A DNA stretch of 64,000 bases from Phragmitibacter flavus (GTDB taxonomy: Bacteria; Verrucomicrobiota; Verrucomicrobiia; Verrucomicrobiales; Verrucomicrobiaceae), in NCBI RefSeq assembly GCF_005780165.1, contig NZ_VAUV01000004.1, forward strand, positions 1 to 64,000. Direction: 5' to 3'. Under the pieces are notes generated by a model that did not search any database, had not been told where the DNA came from, and was given only the letters and a program-made list of their open reading frames with translations. Positions 55,564-63,375 of the stretch are shown here, piece by piece (position 1 is the stretch's first letter; each line of letters starts with the position of its first letter). A program made the translations under genes and the position numbers.

Positions 55564-57615
55564 TTATTGAGGAGCAAACTGCAGAAGTTTGCTGGTGGGG
55601 TCGGCAGCGTAAGTCACGTTAACGGCCGTCTTGTTGGAAAGAATAAGTTTGCCGTCCTTGTCGAATTGATGGACGCGACCGGCGTGGATGCGGGCCCAGC
55701 TCAGGATGGTGCCGTCGGCGGCGGTGGTGTAGATGTCGCGCCAGGGTTTGACGGTGGTGAGCATCTCGTTGGTGAAAGCGAAGGGCGTGGACGGGTCAAG
55801 GAAGTCGTAGAAGAGCAGGTTGCGAAGGAGCGCGAAATTGACCTGGCGCAGCTGGTAGCGTTCGCCACTGGCGAGCTTCTCGGGGGGGTAATGGAGTTGG
55901 TATTCGCCGTCGCGATTTTTGGCGAGGACAAGCATGTTGAGCGCGTGTTGAAGAGCCTGATTGAAGGGGGCGACGTTGGTGTCGGGGAGGTCGCGCATGA
56001 GCTTGCGGGCGTCGCGCTGATGGGTGATGTAGAGCTGCGGGTCGTCGGCGATTTTATTGATGGCGTCGCGGATTTGTTGAATGGCAGAGGGTTGGTTTGC
56101 AATGGGCTGGTCGAGGGCTTGCTGGACCTTGGTTTGCAGGTTTTGCTGGGCGGTGGCAGCTTGGGTGGCGAATGCGGGATCGCCTTGGAGTTTTCGCCAG
56201 GATGCCTGGAGGGGCGCGAGTTCGTCGGCGAGGGTTCCGAAATGGGTGATGAGGGTGGGGTTGAGCTGGTCGCGCAGAAGCTGGATGCTGATGTCGCTGT
56301 CTTTGCTGGCAAGCCGTCGGGCGAGGGCGAGCCAGCGCAGATCGGTGGTAGCGGGGAGGGCGAGGTCGGAATTGTTGGCTTGATAGCAGATCTCCTGAAG
56401 GCGGCCCGCGCTGTCGTAGAAGCGCTGTTCGTTGGGGAGCATGTAATAGGTGAGCATGGCGGGGGTGGACCAGGCGAATCCGTTGTGGACGAAGAGGCCG
56501 ATGTCGACGCGATGGGTTTGGAATCCAGGGCGGATTTCCCAGCCGGGATGCCATTGCACGCTGATTTTTGCTTCGCTGCCGTCGGCACTGGGTTCGATTT
56601 TGACCTTGTCGGGATCGCCTTGAAGAAGCGCCCAGCGGAACGTGAGTTTGCGTTTGAGGATGTCGGCGGATTGACCGGCACTGAGGGTGATTTCGCGGGT
56701 GAGGGCGCTGCCGCGGAAAGTTCGGGCGACGGCGAACGGGGTGGTGCCGAGCACTTCGCTTTGGATGGCGGGGATTTCGAAGAAGTCGCGGTTGGGTTTG
56801 GGCGTGGTTTCGCTGATGACGCGCAGAACAGCGAGCGGCGGGACGCGGGCCGGGGACATGTCATGGGCGAGGGTGATCATTTTGTCCTCGTTGATCTGGG
56901 TGCCATCGAACACGGGAGGATGGGCTTTGCCGGTGAAATAATCCTCTTCGATCTGCACGGTTTGATTGCTGCGCCGGAAGATGTTTTGAAGGGTGGGAAT
57001 GAGGAGTTTGTTGTTGATGAGCCCCTGCTGGGTTTCTTTGGGAAGGGCGGCGGCGGTGCTGAAGAAGGCCTGCATGAAGGGGAGGTCGGAGAAGGAGGAG
57101 CCTTGCGAGATGAGCACGAAGGGAATGTTGGTGGGGTAGAGGTCGCCCCAGCCGCCGCGACCGTTGTAGCCGGGGTCGTAATCCTGGTGTTCGGGATAGA
57201 AGTAGAGGTTGTTGTTGAGGTATTGGCTGGCGAGGAAGTTGAGGCCGTCTTTGTTGGACATGTAGAGCCGCGGGAGGGATCCGCCTTTGTCGGCGGGGGC
57301 GGACATGGAGCAGTTGCCGAGCACGGGTTCGCGTCGGATCATGTTGGCGGGGCCGACGTTTTTTTTCTGCGCCCATTCTTCTTCGGTGGGTTGGACGATG
57401 GTGAGTTGTGGATAGTTTTTGGCTTCAAAGATGGAGTGGCCGCCGTCGCGATTTTCGTAACTGAGGGCGTGGAGTCCGGCCGAGTCACCGTTGGCAAACC
57501 AGGTGTTGAGTTTTTGGCCGATGGCGTCAGTTCGGGTGGTGATTTGCGCGGTGACGTTGGTGGCGGCAACGACCAGGAAAAGGACGGAGAGGAAAAAAGA
57601 GAGGACGGCGCGCAT
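55564..57615 (-). CDS. Large exported protein of unknown function
   Basis: 683 residues from the ATG at 57615, which gives a signal peptide (MRAVLSFFLSVLFLVVAATNVTA). The mature chain has no repeat or family I recognise. It begins DAIGQKLNTWFANGDSAGLHALSYENRDGGHSIF and includes RLYMSNKDGLNFLASQYLNNNLYFYPEHQDYDPGYNGRGGWGDL and a long helical stretch around 490-580 (Gln/Ala-rich). The opposite strand has an open frame of almost the same length (55567-57684). I rejected it: it lacks a signal peptide, is Gly/Val/Glu-biased as shadow frames are, and would leave this secretory signal unexplained. It converges with the LuxR gene. Confidence 0.75.
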   Translation of the reverse strand: MRAVLSFFLSVLFLVVAATNVTAQITTRTDAIGQKLNTWFANGDSAGLHALSYENRDGGHSIFEAKNYPQLTIVQPTEEEWAQKKNVGPANMIRREPVLGNCSMSAPADKGGSLPRLYMSNKDGLNFLASQYLNNNLYFYPEHQDYDPGYNGRGGWGDLYPTNIPFVLISQGSSFSDLPFMQAFFSTAAALPKETQQGLINNKLLIPTLQNIFRRSNQTVQIEEDYFTGKAHPPVFDGTQINEDKMITLAHDMSPARVPPLAVLRVISETTPKPNRDFFEIPAIQSEVLGTTPFAVARTFRGSALTREITLSAGQSADILKRKLTFRWALLQGDPDKVKIEPSADGSEAKISVQWHPGWEIRPGFQTHRVDIGLFVHNGFAWSTPAMLTYYMLPNEQRFYDSAGRLQEICYQANNSDLALPATTDLRWLALARRLASKDSDISIQLLRDQLNPTLITHFGTLADELAPLQASWRKLQGDPAFATQAATAQQNLQTKVQQALDQPIANQPSAIQQIRDAINKIADDPQLYITHQRDARKLMRDLPDTNVAPFNQALQHALNMLVLAKNRDGEYQLHYPPEKLASGERYQLRQVNFALLRNLLFYDFLDPSTPFAFTNEMLTTVKPWRDIYTTAADGTILSWARIHAGRVHQFDKDGKLILSNKTAVNVTYAADPTSKLLQFAPQ

Positions 57616-57809
57616 GAGATTGGCGGGTCTGACGTTGGCAACGGGGAAGCGCCAGAATACTTGGTTGCGGGATGGGGTCAATGAAAGGGTAAGGGATCAG
57701 ACCGGAAGACGGCACCTTTGTTGCCATTTTCACAAGGGTTTGCTTGCGATGGCGGGAAACAACGGTAGACGCAGGGGAATTCGTTTAACGCTAGAGTTTT
57801 GTTTTTTCC

Positions 57810-58697
57810 ATGGCTATTCCTGTATTGATCAATCCCGCAGCCAACAGCACGAAGGCGGCGGGTCAGGTGGAACGTGTTCGAAGATTGTCGCCCGCAGCGG
57901 AGGTGTTGATGACGGAGGGCGTGGGTTCCGCGACGCGGATGGCGCTGGATTTGGCGCAGCAAGGGCATCGTCTGGTGGTGGCGGCCGGGGGCGATGGCAC
58001 GGTGAATGAAGTCATCAACGGCTTGGCGGCGTTCAATGCAAAGGAACCTGATGCGGAGAAGCAGGTGAAGATCGGCATTCTACCGGTCGGGACGATGAAC
58101 GTGATGGCTTTTGAGCTGGGACTGCCGGGGCGTGACCTGGAGGCTTGTTGGAAAGTCATTCAGGAGGGCAAGGTGCGTGAGGTGGATTTGTGGATGGCGA
58201 ATGACCAGTATTTTGCTCAACTTGCCGGGGTGGGTCTGGATGCGGAGATCGTGCAGCAGACGCCGTGGGAGATGAAGCGCAAGTTTGGTCCGTTGAGTTA
58301 TGTGATGACGGCGGCACGCGTGCTGGGTCAGGAGGCGCCTTTGTTGTCAGTGGAGATTGAGGGACGACCGCCGTTGTTTGGATCGATCGTTTTGGTGGGC
58401 AATGGCCGGCATTATGGGGGGCCGGTGCCGGTGTTTCGGCAGGCGAACAATGCCGATGGTTTGCTCGACATTGTGATTTTTCACAAACGCCGCCCGCTGG
58501 AGGTGTTTCAGTTTCTGAGCGCCATGGCGTTTGACGGGTATGAAGCTTGTGAAGACCTGGATTATTTGCAGGCGCGTGAGTTCCGGGTGCTATCGCAGCA
58601 GAAGCAAGAGGTGCCCTATGAGCTGGATGGAGAGCTGGGCAAAACGACGCCCGTAGTTTTCAAGCCGGCAGGGTTTCCGCTTCGGGTGGTGGTGTGA
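57810..58697 (+). CDS. Diacylglycerol kinase-family lipid kinase (YegS/DagK type)
   Basis: 295 residues. It phosphorylates a lipid alcohol. The nucleotide motif GGDGTVNEV is at 60-68, preceded by LVVAAG. LINPAANSTKAA (7-18) is the family N-terminus. GTMNVMAFELG is the substrate-loop region, and the last strands read VPYELDGELG with the typical Asp-Gly. It is cytoplasmic, acting at the membrane face. It is divergent from the large exported protein gene across 194 bp. Whether the substrate is diacylglycerol or another lipid cannot be told from sequence. Confidence 0.9.
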   Translation: MAIPVLINPAANSTKAAGQVERVRRLSPAAEVLMTEGVGSATRMALDLAQQGHRLVVAAGGDGTVNEVINGLAAFNAKEPDAEKQVKIGILPVGTMNVMAFELGLPGRDLEACWKVIQEGKVREVDLWMANDQYFAQLAGVGLDAEIVQQTPWEMKRKFGPLSYVMTAARVLGQEAPLLSVEIEGRPPLFGSIVLVGNGRHYGGPVPVFRQANNADGLLDIVIFHKRRPLEVFQFLSAMAFDGYEACEDLDYLQAREFRVLSQQKQEVPYELDGELGKTTPVVFKPAGFPLRVVV

Positions 58698-58698
58698 G

Positions 58699-59195
58699 TT
58701 AGGATGGATCGATGCGGTCTTCGCGCTCCAGGCGAAAGACGAAACAATCATCCTGTCCGAACTGGCGTCGCTCGACAAATTGGAAGCCGAAGCGTTCGTA
58801 AAAGCGATGGGCACGGGTGTTGTTGGCGAGAGGGTCAATGAGAATGGCAGTGACGGATGGGTCGGCGAAACAACGGGCGATGGCGGCGTTCATCATTTGG
58901 GTGCCATAACCTTGATTGAGATGGGTGGCTTCGCCGATCCAGATGTCGATGGCACGCAGGTTGGGCGCGGCATCGCCCCAGTAGTGCGAGTCTTCAAGAG
59001 CGGGGTCGATGATCTGGATGAAGCCAATCGGTTTGCCGTCGATCTCGGCGATGAGTTGTTCGCGCCAGGTGGGGTTGCGTTTCAATTCCGTTTCCCAGCC
59101 CCAGTCATCATGGGGATCGGCGTTGATGACATGGTCCTGGGTGTCCAGTGATTGAGCAGGTCGAGGTCAGCAATGGTGGCGGGTCGGAGATGCAT
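58699..59195 (-). pseudogene. GNAT acetyltransferase (AAC(6')-like) with an apparent frameshift
   Basis: The intact C-terminal part (MKRNPTWREQL... from 59085) has the acetyl-CoA motif HLNQGYGTQMMNAAIARCF, and NNTRAHRFYERFGFQF. The true N-terminus lies upstream in another frame: ATG at 59195 reads MHLRPATIADLDLLNHW, then the frame breaks. One missing base near 59144-59147 (CTGGACACC where the family needs CTGGGACACC) would restore WDTQDHVINADPHDDWGWETEL and join the parts exactly. It is either a real inactivating deletion or a sequencing error. With it restored, the protein is a 165-residue acetyltransferase resembling aminoglycoside 6'-N-acetyltransferases. The substrate is unknown. Confidence 0.8.
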
Positions 59196-59362
59196 GCCTT
59201 TTTATGGGAAGGATAGAACAACGCTGGAAAGTCTCGAAATTTTTCGATGCCCATTCAGTGTCATCGTTTGGGTTCATCAACCTATTCAACACACGGCGGA
59301 ACCCAAATGACGCTGCTCCCTTCATTCCCGCTGACCTTCAGCACAAGGTTGATCTTAAGGAC

Positions 59363-59848
59363 CTAGTGACTTATGGCGCGGCGGATTTGATCGAAGAAGT
59401 CGGAGTCGAGAGAATGGGGCAACAGCCAGGCAGCCACCATGCATCCAGAAGCGGTAACATATAACAGACCAATGATCCCCCATTTTTCAAACAAATGGTT
59501 GATGAGCAGGCGTGGTTTTGCGGAGGAATTGAAATGGACTTTTATGCGCTGGCCAACGGCAAAAGCCGGAGGCGACGACGCAAAAGTGCTACGCATCGTT
59601 TCCTCCGTTCCATCTGGAAGGGATACTTTGACCCACGCATAGACAGGATCTTCGTCTGAGGATTCAAGTTCGATCACCTCGCCTTCAACTACTTCTGATG
59701 TGCGCAAATGGAGGATTCTCGCACGATGTTTGTGGATAGCGATCACAAGGGTTGCGATGCCGATGATGGGCGAAAGGCGAAGACTCCACTCCATCAGGAC
59801 GGCCAACCAATTCAGGATCAGACCGATCCATTCAAACAAAAAGTCCAT
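59363..59848 (-). CDS. DUF3592-like membrane protein
   Basis: 161 residues. Two N-terminal hydrophobic stretches (~5-40) and one near the C-terminus (IIGLLYVTASGCMVAAWLLP) flank a small soluble domain: EVVEGEVIELESSDEDPVYAWVKVSLPDGTEETMRSTFASSPPAFAVGQRIKVHFN. That V-x-G-x-V/I ... FAVGQRIKVHF layout matches DUF3592. It probably sits in the inner membrane; its role is unknown. The ATG at 59848 gives MDFLFEWIGL. The 167 bp before it, up to the LysR stop, hold no gene. Confidence 0.7.
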   Translation of the reverse strand: MDFLFEWIGLILNWLAVLMEWSLRLSPIIGIATLVIAIHKHRARILHLRTSEVVEGEVIELESSDEDPVYAWVKVSLPDGTEETMRSTFASSPPAFAVGQRIKVHFNSSAKPRLLINHLFEKWGIIGLLYVTASGCMVAAWLLPHSLDSDFFDQIRRAISH

Positions 59849-60015
59849 GACATATTACTCAATCATGGAGCGCGCAATTTTGCACAGGTTTTCTTGGAAT
59901 CGGTATATAAAACGCCGGACAAATTGAAGCCCTGTTTAGTATTTGGCATTTGTCCATTTCTGCACATTTTTCCTGAACACCTTTTTTCCAGAGGAACCCG
60001 AAAGGAACCCCTATG

Positions 60016-60909
60016 CTACTGGCTTCGCGCTTCTTCTATCATCAAACGCGCAAACATCTCGGCGTGGGGTTTGGGTCGCAAGACAGGAAGACCAATCACC
60101 ACCGGGAAGCTGGCCAACTTCGGCGTAAATGGCATTACGACCAGTGTCTGCGGCAGGATACCGACGATGCCCTCGACTAAAATGGCGGCGGCATTTTGAG
60201 CTTCCAATTCGACGAAAAGAGTGGAAAAGCTATCGTTCACCAATGAAACAAATCGTGGCGTGATTCCAAAGGGTTTAAGCAGCTCACGGGCGCTCGTGAC
60301 ATATTCGGGAGAATTGTCCTTCGCCAGACCAATCAGTGGTAAACCATCCAGTCGCGCGACAGGGATTCGTTTCAGCTTCGCTAACGGGTGCCGCGCCGTC
60401 AGGACCAGCACCGGCTGCCAGCGATGTAGCTCGGTCCATTGAAATCCCGGAATCCCCTTCGCGACGGAAATTCGAGGAGTGATCACAAGGTCGAGCCGTC
60501 CCTCGCCAGCCATTTCATTGATCTCCCGCGATGACAGATCCGACAACTCGATGCGCACGCGTGGCGCGGCTGCCTGGAATTTTGCCAGCACAGTGGCAAT
60601 GATGCCCGTGGTGATCGAAGAGGAGTAGCCCACACGCAAAATCTCTTTGCCCGTTTCCCCACGCACACGGCGAACTGCGTCGTCCGCGCGAGCGAGCACT
60701 TCCCGCGCTTCTTCATAAAACAGCTCACCCGCTTCCGTGAGCTTTACCGAGTTGGATCCGCGCACAAGGAGGGTTACACCCAGTTCATCTTCGAGATCCT
60801 TCACCTGCCTGCTGAGCGGTGGTTGGGTGAGGTGCAGAATCTCCGCCGCACGATTGAACGATCCATGGGAAGCGACAGCGACAAAGTAGCGCAGGTGGCG
60901 AAGGTCCAT
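60016..60909 (-). CDS. LysR-family transcriptional regulator
   Basis: 297 residues from the ATG at 60909 (MDLRHLRYFVAVASHGSFNRAAEILHLTQPPLSRQVKDLEDELG, winged HTH 1-62). The effector domain starts at ~90 (ILRVGYSSSITTGIIATVLAKFQ) with RIELSDLSSREI and the second half LKPFGITPRFVSLVNDS. The longer frame to 61011 adds non-family sequence. It is divergent from an isochorismatase-family hydrolase 175 bp away, the classic arrangement for control of that gene. The effector is unknown. Confidence 0.92.
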   Translation of the reverse strand: MDLRHLRYFVAVASHGSFNRAAEILHLTQPPLSRQVKDLEDELGVTLLVRGSNSVKLTEAGELFYEEAREVLARADDAVRRVRGETGKEILRVGYSSSITTGIIATVLAKFQAAAPRVRIELSDLSSREINEMAGEGRLDLVITPRISVAKGIPGFQWTELHRWQPVLVLTARHPLAKLKRIPVARLDGLPLIGLAKDNSPEYVTSARELLKPFGITPRFVSLVNDSFSTLFVELEAQNAAAILVEGIVGILPQTLVVMPFTPKLASFPVVIGLPVLRPKPHAEMFARLMIEEARSQ

Positions 60910-61084
60910 GGGCAAAAGGTAGCTCAACCTAAAAGGATGAGCGAGCCAAGAAACAAGGCATTGGGCGGTTTCCCGTTGATGTCTTATCCTCAACCTGTGC
61001 ATCCGGAGCATCTAACTCGGGTGAGTATCCCACTGTCCGGAGGCACCCGAAATCACCACCCGCCATCCAAAAGGAAACACGATC

Positions 61085-61738
61085 ATGAATAACAACAAGA
61101 CCGGCATCAAAGCCCTCCTCCGCCCCGAAGACAGCATCCTTGTGTTGATCGATCATCAGCCCTACCAGTTCACCAACCTGAACAGCCACGAGCCGACCAT
61201 GATCATCAACAATGTCATTGGCCTCGCCAAGTCCGCGAAGGTTTTCGAAGTCCCCACCATTCTCACCACCGTGATTGAGGAGCGCGGCGGTTATCTCATC
61301 AAGGGACTGCAGGATGTTTTCCCCGAGCAAAAGCCGATTGACCGCACTTTCATCAACACCTGGGAAGATCCGAAGGTCACAGATCTGGTGAAGAAGAGCG
61401 GGCGCAAGCAGCTCGTTCTCGCCGCGCTGTGGACCGAGGTCTGCCTCGCGATGCCGGCGATCCAGGCGCTCGGCGAAGGCTACGACGTTTTTATTGTCAC
61501 CGACGCCTCGGGCGGCGTCAGCGCGGAAGCCCATGACATGGCCGTGCGCCGCATGGTTCAGGCCGGTGCGGTGCCGATCACATGGATGGCCGTGGCCGCT
61601 GAATGGCAGCGCGATTGGGCGCGCGAGAATACCGCCGCCGGACTTTCCAATGTCCTCCTTGAGCATGGCGGTGGCAGCGGGGTCGCCCTCGCCTGGGAAA
61701 TTCAGCTCCTGGCCAGCGCCCAACAGGCAAGCAAGTGA
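61085..61738 (+). CDS. YcaC-like isochorismatase-family hydrolase
   Basis: 217 residues. The catalytic Asp is D23 in LVLIDHQPYQFTN and the nucleophile Cys is C120 in LWTEVCLAMPAIQAL, as in the YcaC group. The rest of the fold (FINTWEDPKV, FIVTDASGGVSAEAHDMAVRRMVQAGAVPITWMA) also matches. YcaC proteins form octamers; their natural substrate is unknown. A good ribosome binding site (AAAGGAAA) precedes the ATG. It is divergent from the LysR gene and probably its target. Confidence 0.9.
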   Translation: MNNNKTGIKALLRPEDSILVLIDHQPYQFTNLNSHEPTMIINNVIGLAKSAKVFEVPTILTTVIEERGGYLIKGLQDVFPEQKPIDRTFINTWEDPKVTDLVKKSGRKQLVLAALWTEVCLAMPAIQALGEGYDVFIVTDASGGVSAEAHDMAVRRMVQAGAVPITWMAVAAEWQRDWARENTAAGLSNVLLEHGGGSGVALAWEIQLLASAQQASK

Positions 61739-62035
61739 ATTGAAGGGTCGATGGAATGGCGAACCCGGTTCACGAGCATCTGGCATCAAGAGTGATGGAG
61801 GCGAACCTAACTCGCGCCTTGTTCAGCGAACAGGACGTGGGTTGACGCCTTATCAATTCGCACACTCGTTCATGAGTCTGTTTCTGTGATTCAGGGCAAA
61901 ATACGAAGGGCATCTTTGCCTAACAAAGCTGTCACGCTTTTGCAAACTTCTCTGAATTCACTCCCCATTCCCTGAATCGTGGCCATGGCGCGGAGAAGTC
62001 CACGAACTTAAGCTGTTGAGGCGATCCCAAAAAAT
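61739..62035. other. Intergenic stretch without a recognised feature
   Basis: These ~300 bp after the isochorismatase-like gene show no convincing gene, hairpin or promoter. Short open frames exist on both strands but lack ribosome binding sites and family similarity. The region marks the transition to the AT-richer toxin/immunity island. Confidence 0.5.
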
Positions 62036-62197
62036 CAACGGTAGGGATGCGCTGTGTCGCGTCCCAAAATAAGTGGGCGGAGGAGGTGCGGAGCTTTGTA
62101 GTTTTGATGGGCATCGACCGTCGAAGGTCACTTCCGTCCCACCGCCTCCGTCCGTCCCCTGACAAATGGGAAACGACACAGCGCGTCCCTACCGTTG
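62036..62197. repeat. 162-bp imperfect palindrome (MITE-like element)
   Basis: The 31-bp ends 62036-62066 and 62167-62197 are inverted repeats with 3 mismatches; the outermost 24 bp differ at one position (CAACGGTAGGGA(T/C)GCGCTG...). Inner segments also pair partly (GGCGGAGGAGGTG against CACCGCCTCCGTCC). I saw no flanking target duplication. The toxin-remnant reading frame begins at its right end (62195). It encodes nothing I can support. Confidence 0.7.
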
Positions 62198-62239
62198 AAG
62201 GTGAAAGTGAGGATGATGTGGGCGGCAGGTGAAGATCGA

Positions 62240-62329
62240 CAAATTGTCAATTTTTTGCACACTGACGTCATTTTTCTCGTCATTTTTCTCCAAATTGTCA
62301 ATTTTTTGCACACTGACGTCATTTTTCTC
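62240..62329. repeat. Tandem 39-bp direct repeat (period 51)
   Basis: Identical 39-bp copies lie at 62240-62278 and 62291-62329, separated by 12 bp (GTCATTTTTCTC) that repeat the copy's own end. Each copy contains the palindrome TGACGTCA and, on the minus strand, TTGACA. In the + frame it encodes QIVNFLHTDVIFL twice. It replaces whatever preceded the toxin domain, so it may be an insertion scar, a promoter/operator duplication, or both. Confidence 0.85.
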
Positions 62330-62608
62330 ACGGTCAAGGTAGCAATCGATGGCGTCAAAGCTGATGGCACTCTAATTGAGGCCAAGGGAAGTTACACTGA
62401 CCAGTTCAAATACGGTTTCAAGAATGCAATGGACGGGCTAATCATCCAGGCTAGAAAGCAGATTATGGTAGCTGAATCAGCTGGCGTTAGGCTTGAATAT
62501 CATTGGAAGAATGCATCAGAAGCGGATTCTTTTAGAGAATTATTGATAGAGAATGGTATAGACCCTTCTAAGATTGACATCATTCACACGCCAGCGGAAT
62601 GGAAGTTT
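62330..62608 (+). pseudogene. Tox-REase-5-type toxin C-terminal remnant
   Basis: This ~93-residue stretch (VAIDGVKADGTLIEAKGSY..., then AMDGLIIQARKQIMVAESAGVRLEYHWKN, then LLIENGIDPSKIDIIHTPAE) matches, from memory, the restriction-endonuclease-fold toxin domain Tox-REase-5 of polymorphic toxins. A D...ExK-like metal site is visible (Asp in IDG, EAK). No delivery domain precedes it; the frame runs back into the repeats (62195), so it is a 5'-truncated remnant. It has no stop before the next gene and continues in frame into the immunity protein. Confidence 0.7.
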
Positions 62609-63283
62609 ATGTCTAATATTTACATCGGGGTCTATTGGGGTAGTCGCCTCGAAACCGACGAAGCTATCGCTGCTAAAATTAAAAATGTGTTAACTGGTGT
62701 GGCCAGTATTAACCCACGCATTCACCAGTGGTTTGAATTGGATACACACAAGGGTAAACCGCCAATTCCTCTTGCCGTCGATATCGAAAACCTTCAGCGT
62801 ATTTTACGTAAGAGGAGAGGAGGCAATGATTGCAAGGGTATCCAAGAAACGTTTAAATCAGATATTCAGTGGAATAAGAGCATCTCTGTTTCATTTGCTA
62901 TGGGTCATCATAATGTGAGCGCAGGTCCTAATTCATGTGTTGTCAAGGCAAACGGCCAACGTGAAATTGTCGAGCCTCTATCCATGGAAGGACTTTGGGA
63001 TGTTCTAAAATTATTAGTTGCTGTGATGTCGCCAGACGACGGTTTTGTTCAAGACCGGATATTCATTAATTCAATCGAGCATCTACGAAATAAACTTGCG
63101 TTTTTTGGATGGATTACATATAAGAAAGATATAGACTGCATCAAGCCACTACTGGGAAACGATCTCTCCCTGAGTGAGGGGAACTATCTTTTATTGGGTT
63201 GTGGACTTCCGCCCAAATCATGCGATGGGATGGATATTAATTTTCTGATGAAATTTCACGATGCCATGGCCCGTCGTGATTAG
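62609..63283 (+). CDS. Imm52-like immunity protein
   Basis: 224 residues from the ATG at 62609, which has a GGAAG ribosome binding site five bases upstream inside the toxin remnant. The sequence (MSNIYIGVYWGSRLETDEAIAAKI at the start; IQWNKSISVSFAMGHHN; VEPLSMEGLWDVLKLLVAVMSPDDGFVQ; FFGWITYKKDI) looks like Imm52, the immunity family I associate with Tox-REase-5 toxins. The region is AT-richer than the chromosome around it. The same frame is open back through the toxin remnant without a stop, so a fused product is possible. A second paralogue follows 92 bp later. Confidence 0.7.
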   Translation: MSNIYIGVYWGSRLETDEAIAAKIKNVLTGVASINPRIHQWFELDTHKGKPPIPLAVDIENLQRILRKRRGGNDCKGIQETFKSDIQWNKSISVSFAMGHHNVSAGPNSCVVKANGQREIVEPLSMEGLWDVLKLLVAVMSPDDGFVQDRIFINSIEHLRNKLAFFGWITYKKDIDCIKPLLGNDLSLSEGNYLLLGCGLPPKSCDGMDINFLMKFHDAMARRD

Positions 63284-63375
63284 ACACCGCCTCCAAGTTT
63301 CATTGAAAAAGTGATTGATTTGCCAGTTTCATAGTTTCAAAATTGATATCATGCATACATTTATAGAATAAACTG

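Noticed and set aside
55567-57684. Plus-strand 705-codon frame
   Set aside because: Glu/Gly/Val-biased sequence typical of reverse-complement shadows; the minus frame has a signal peptide and a plausible protein.
62128-62385. Minus-strand 85-codon frame with a repeated MTSVCKKLTI
   Set aside because: The repeat comes only from the duplicated 39-bp DNA; no ribosome binding site or family similarity.
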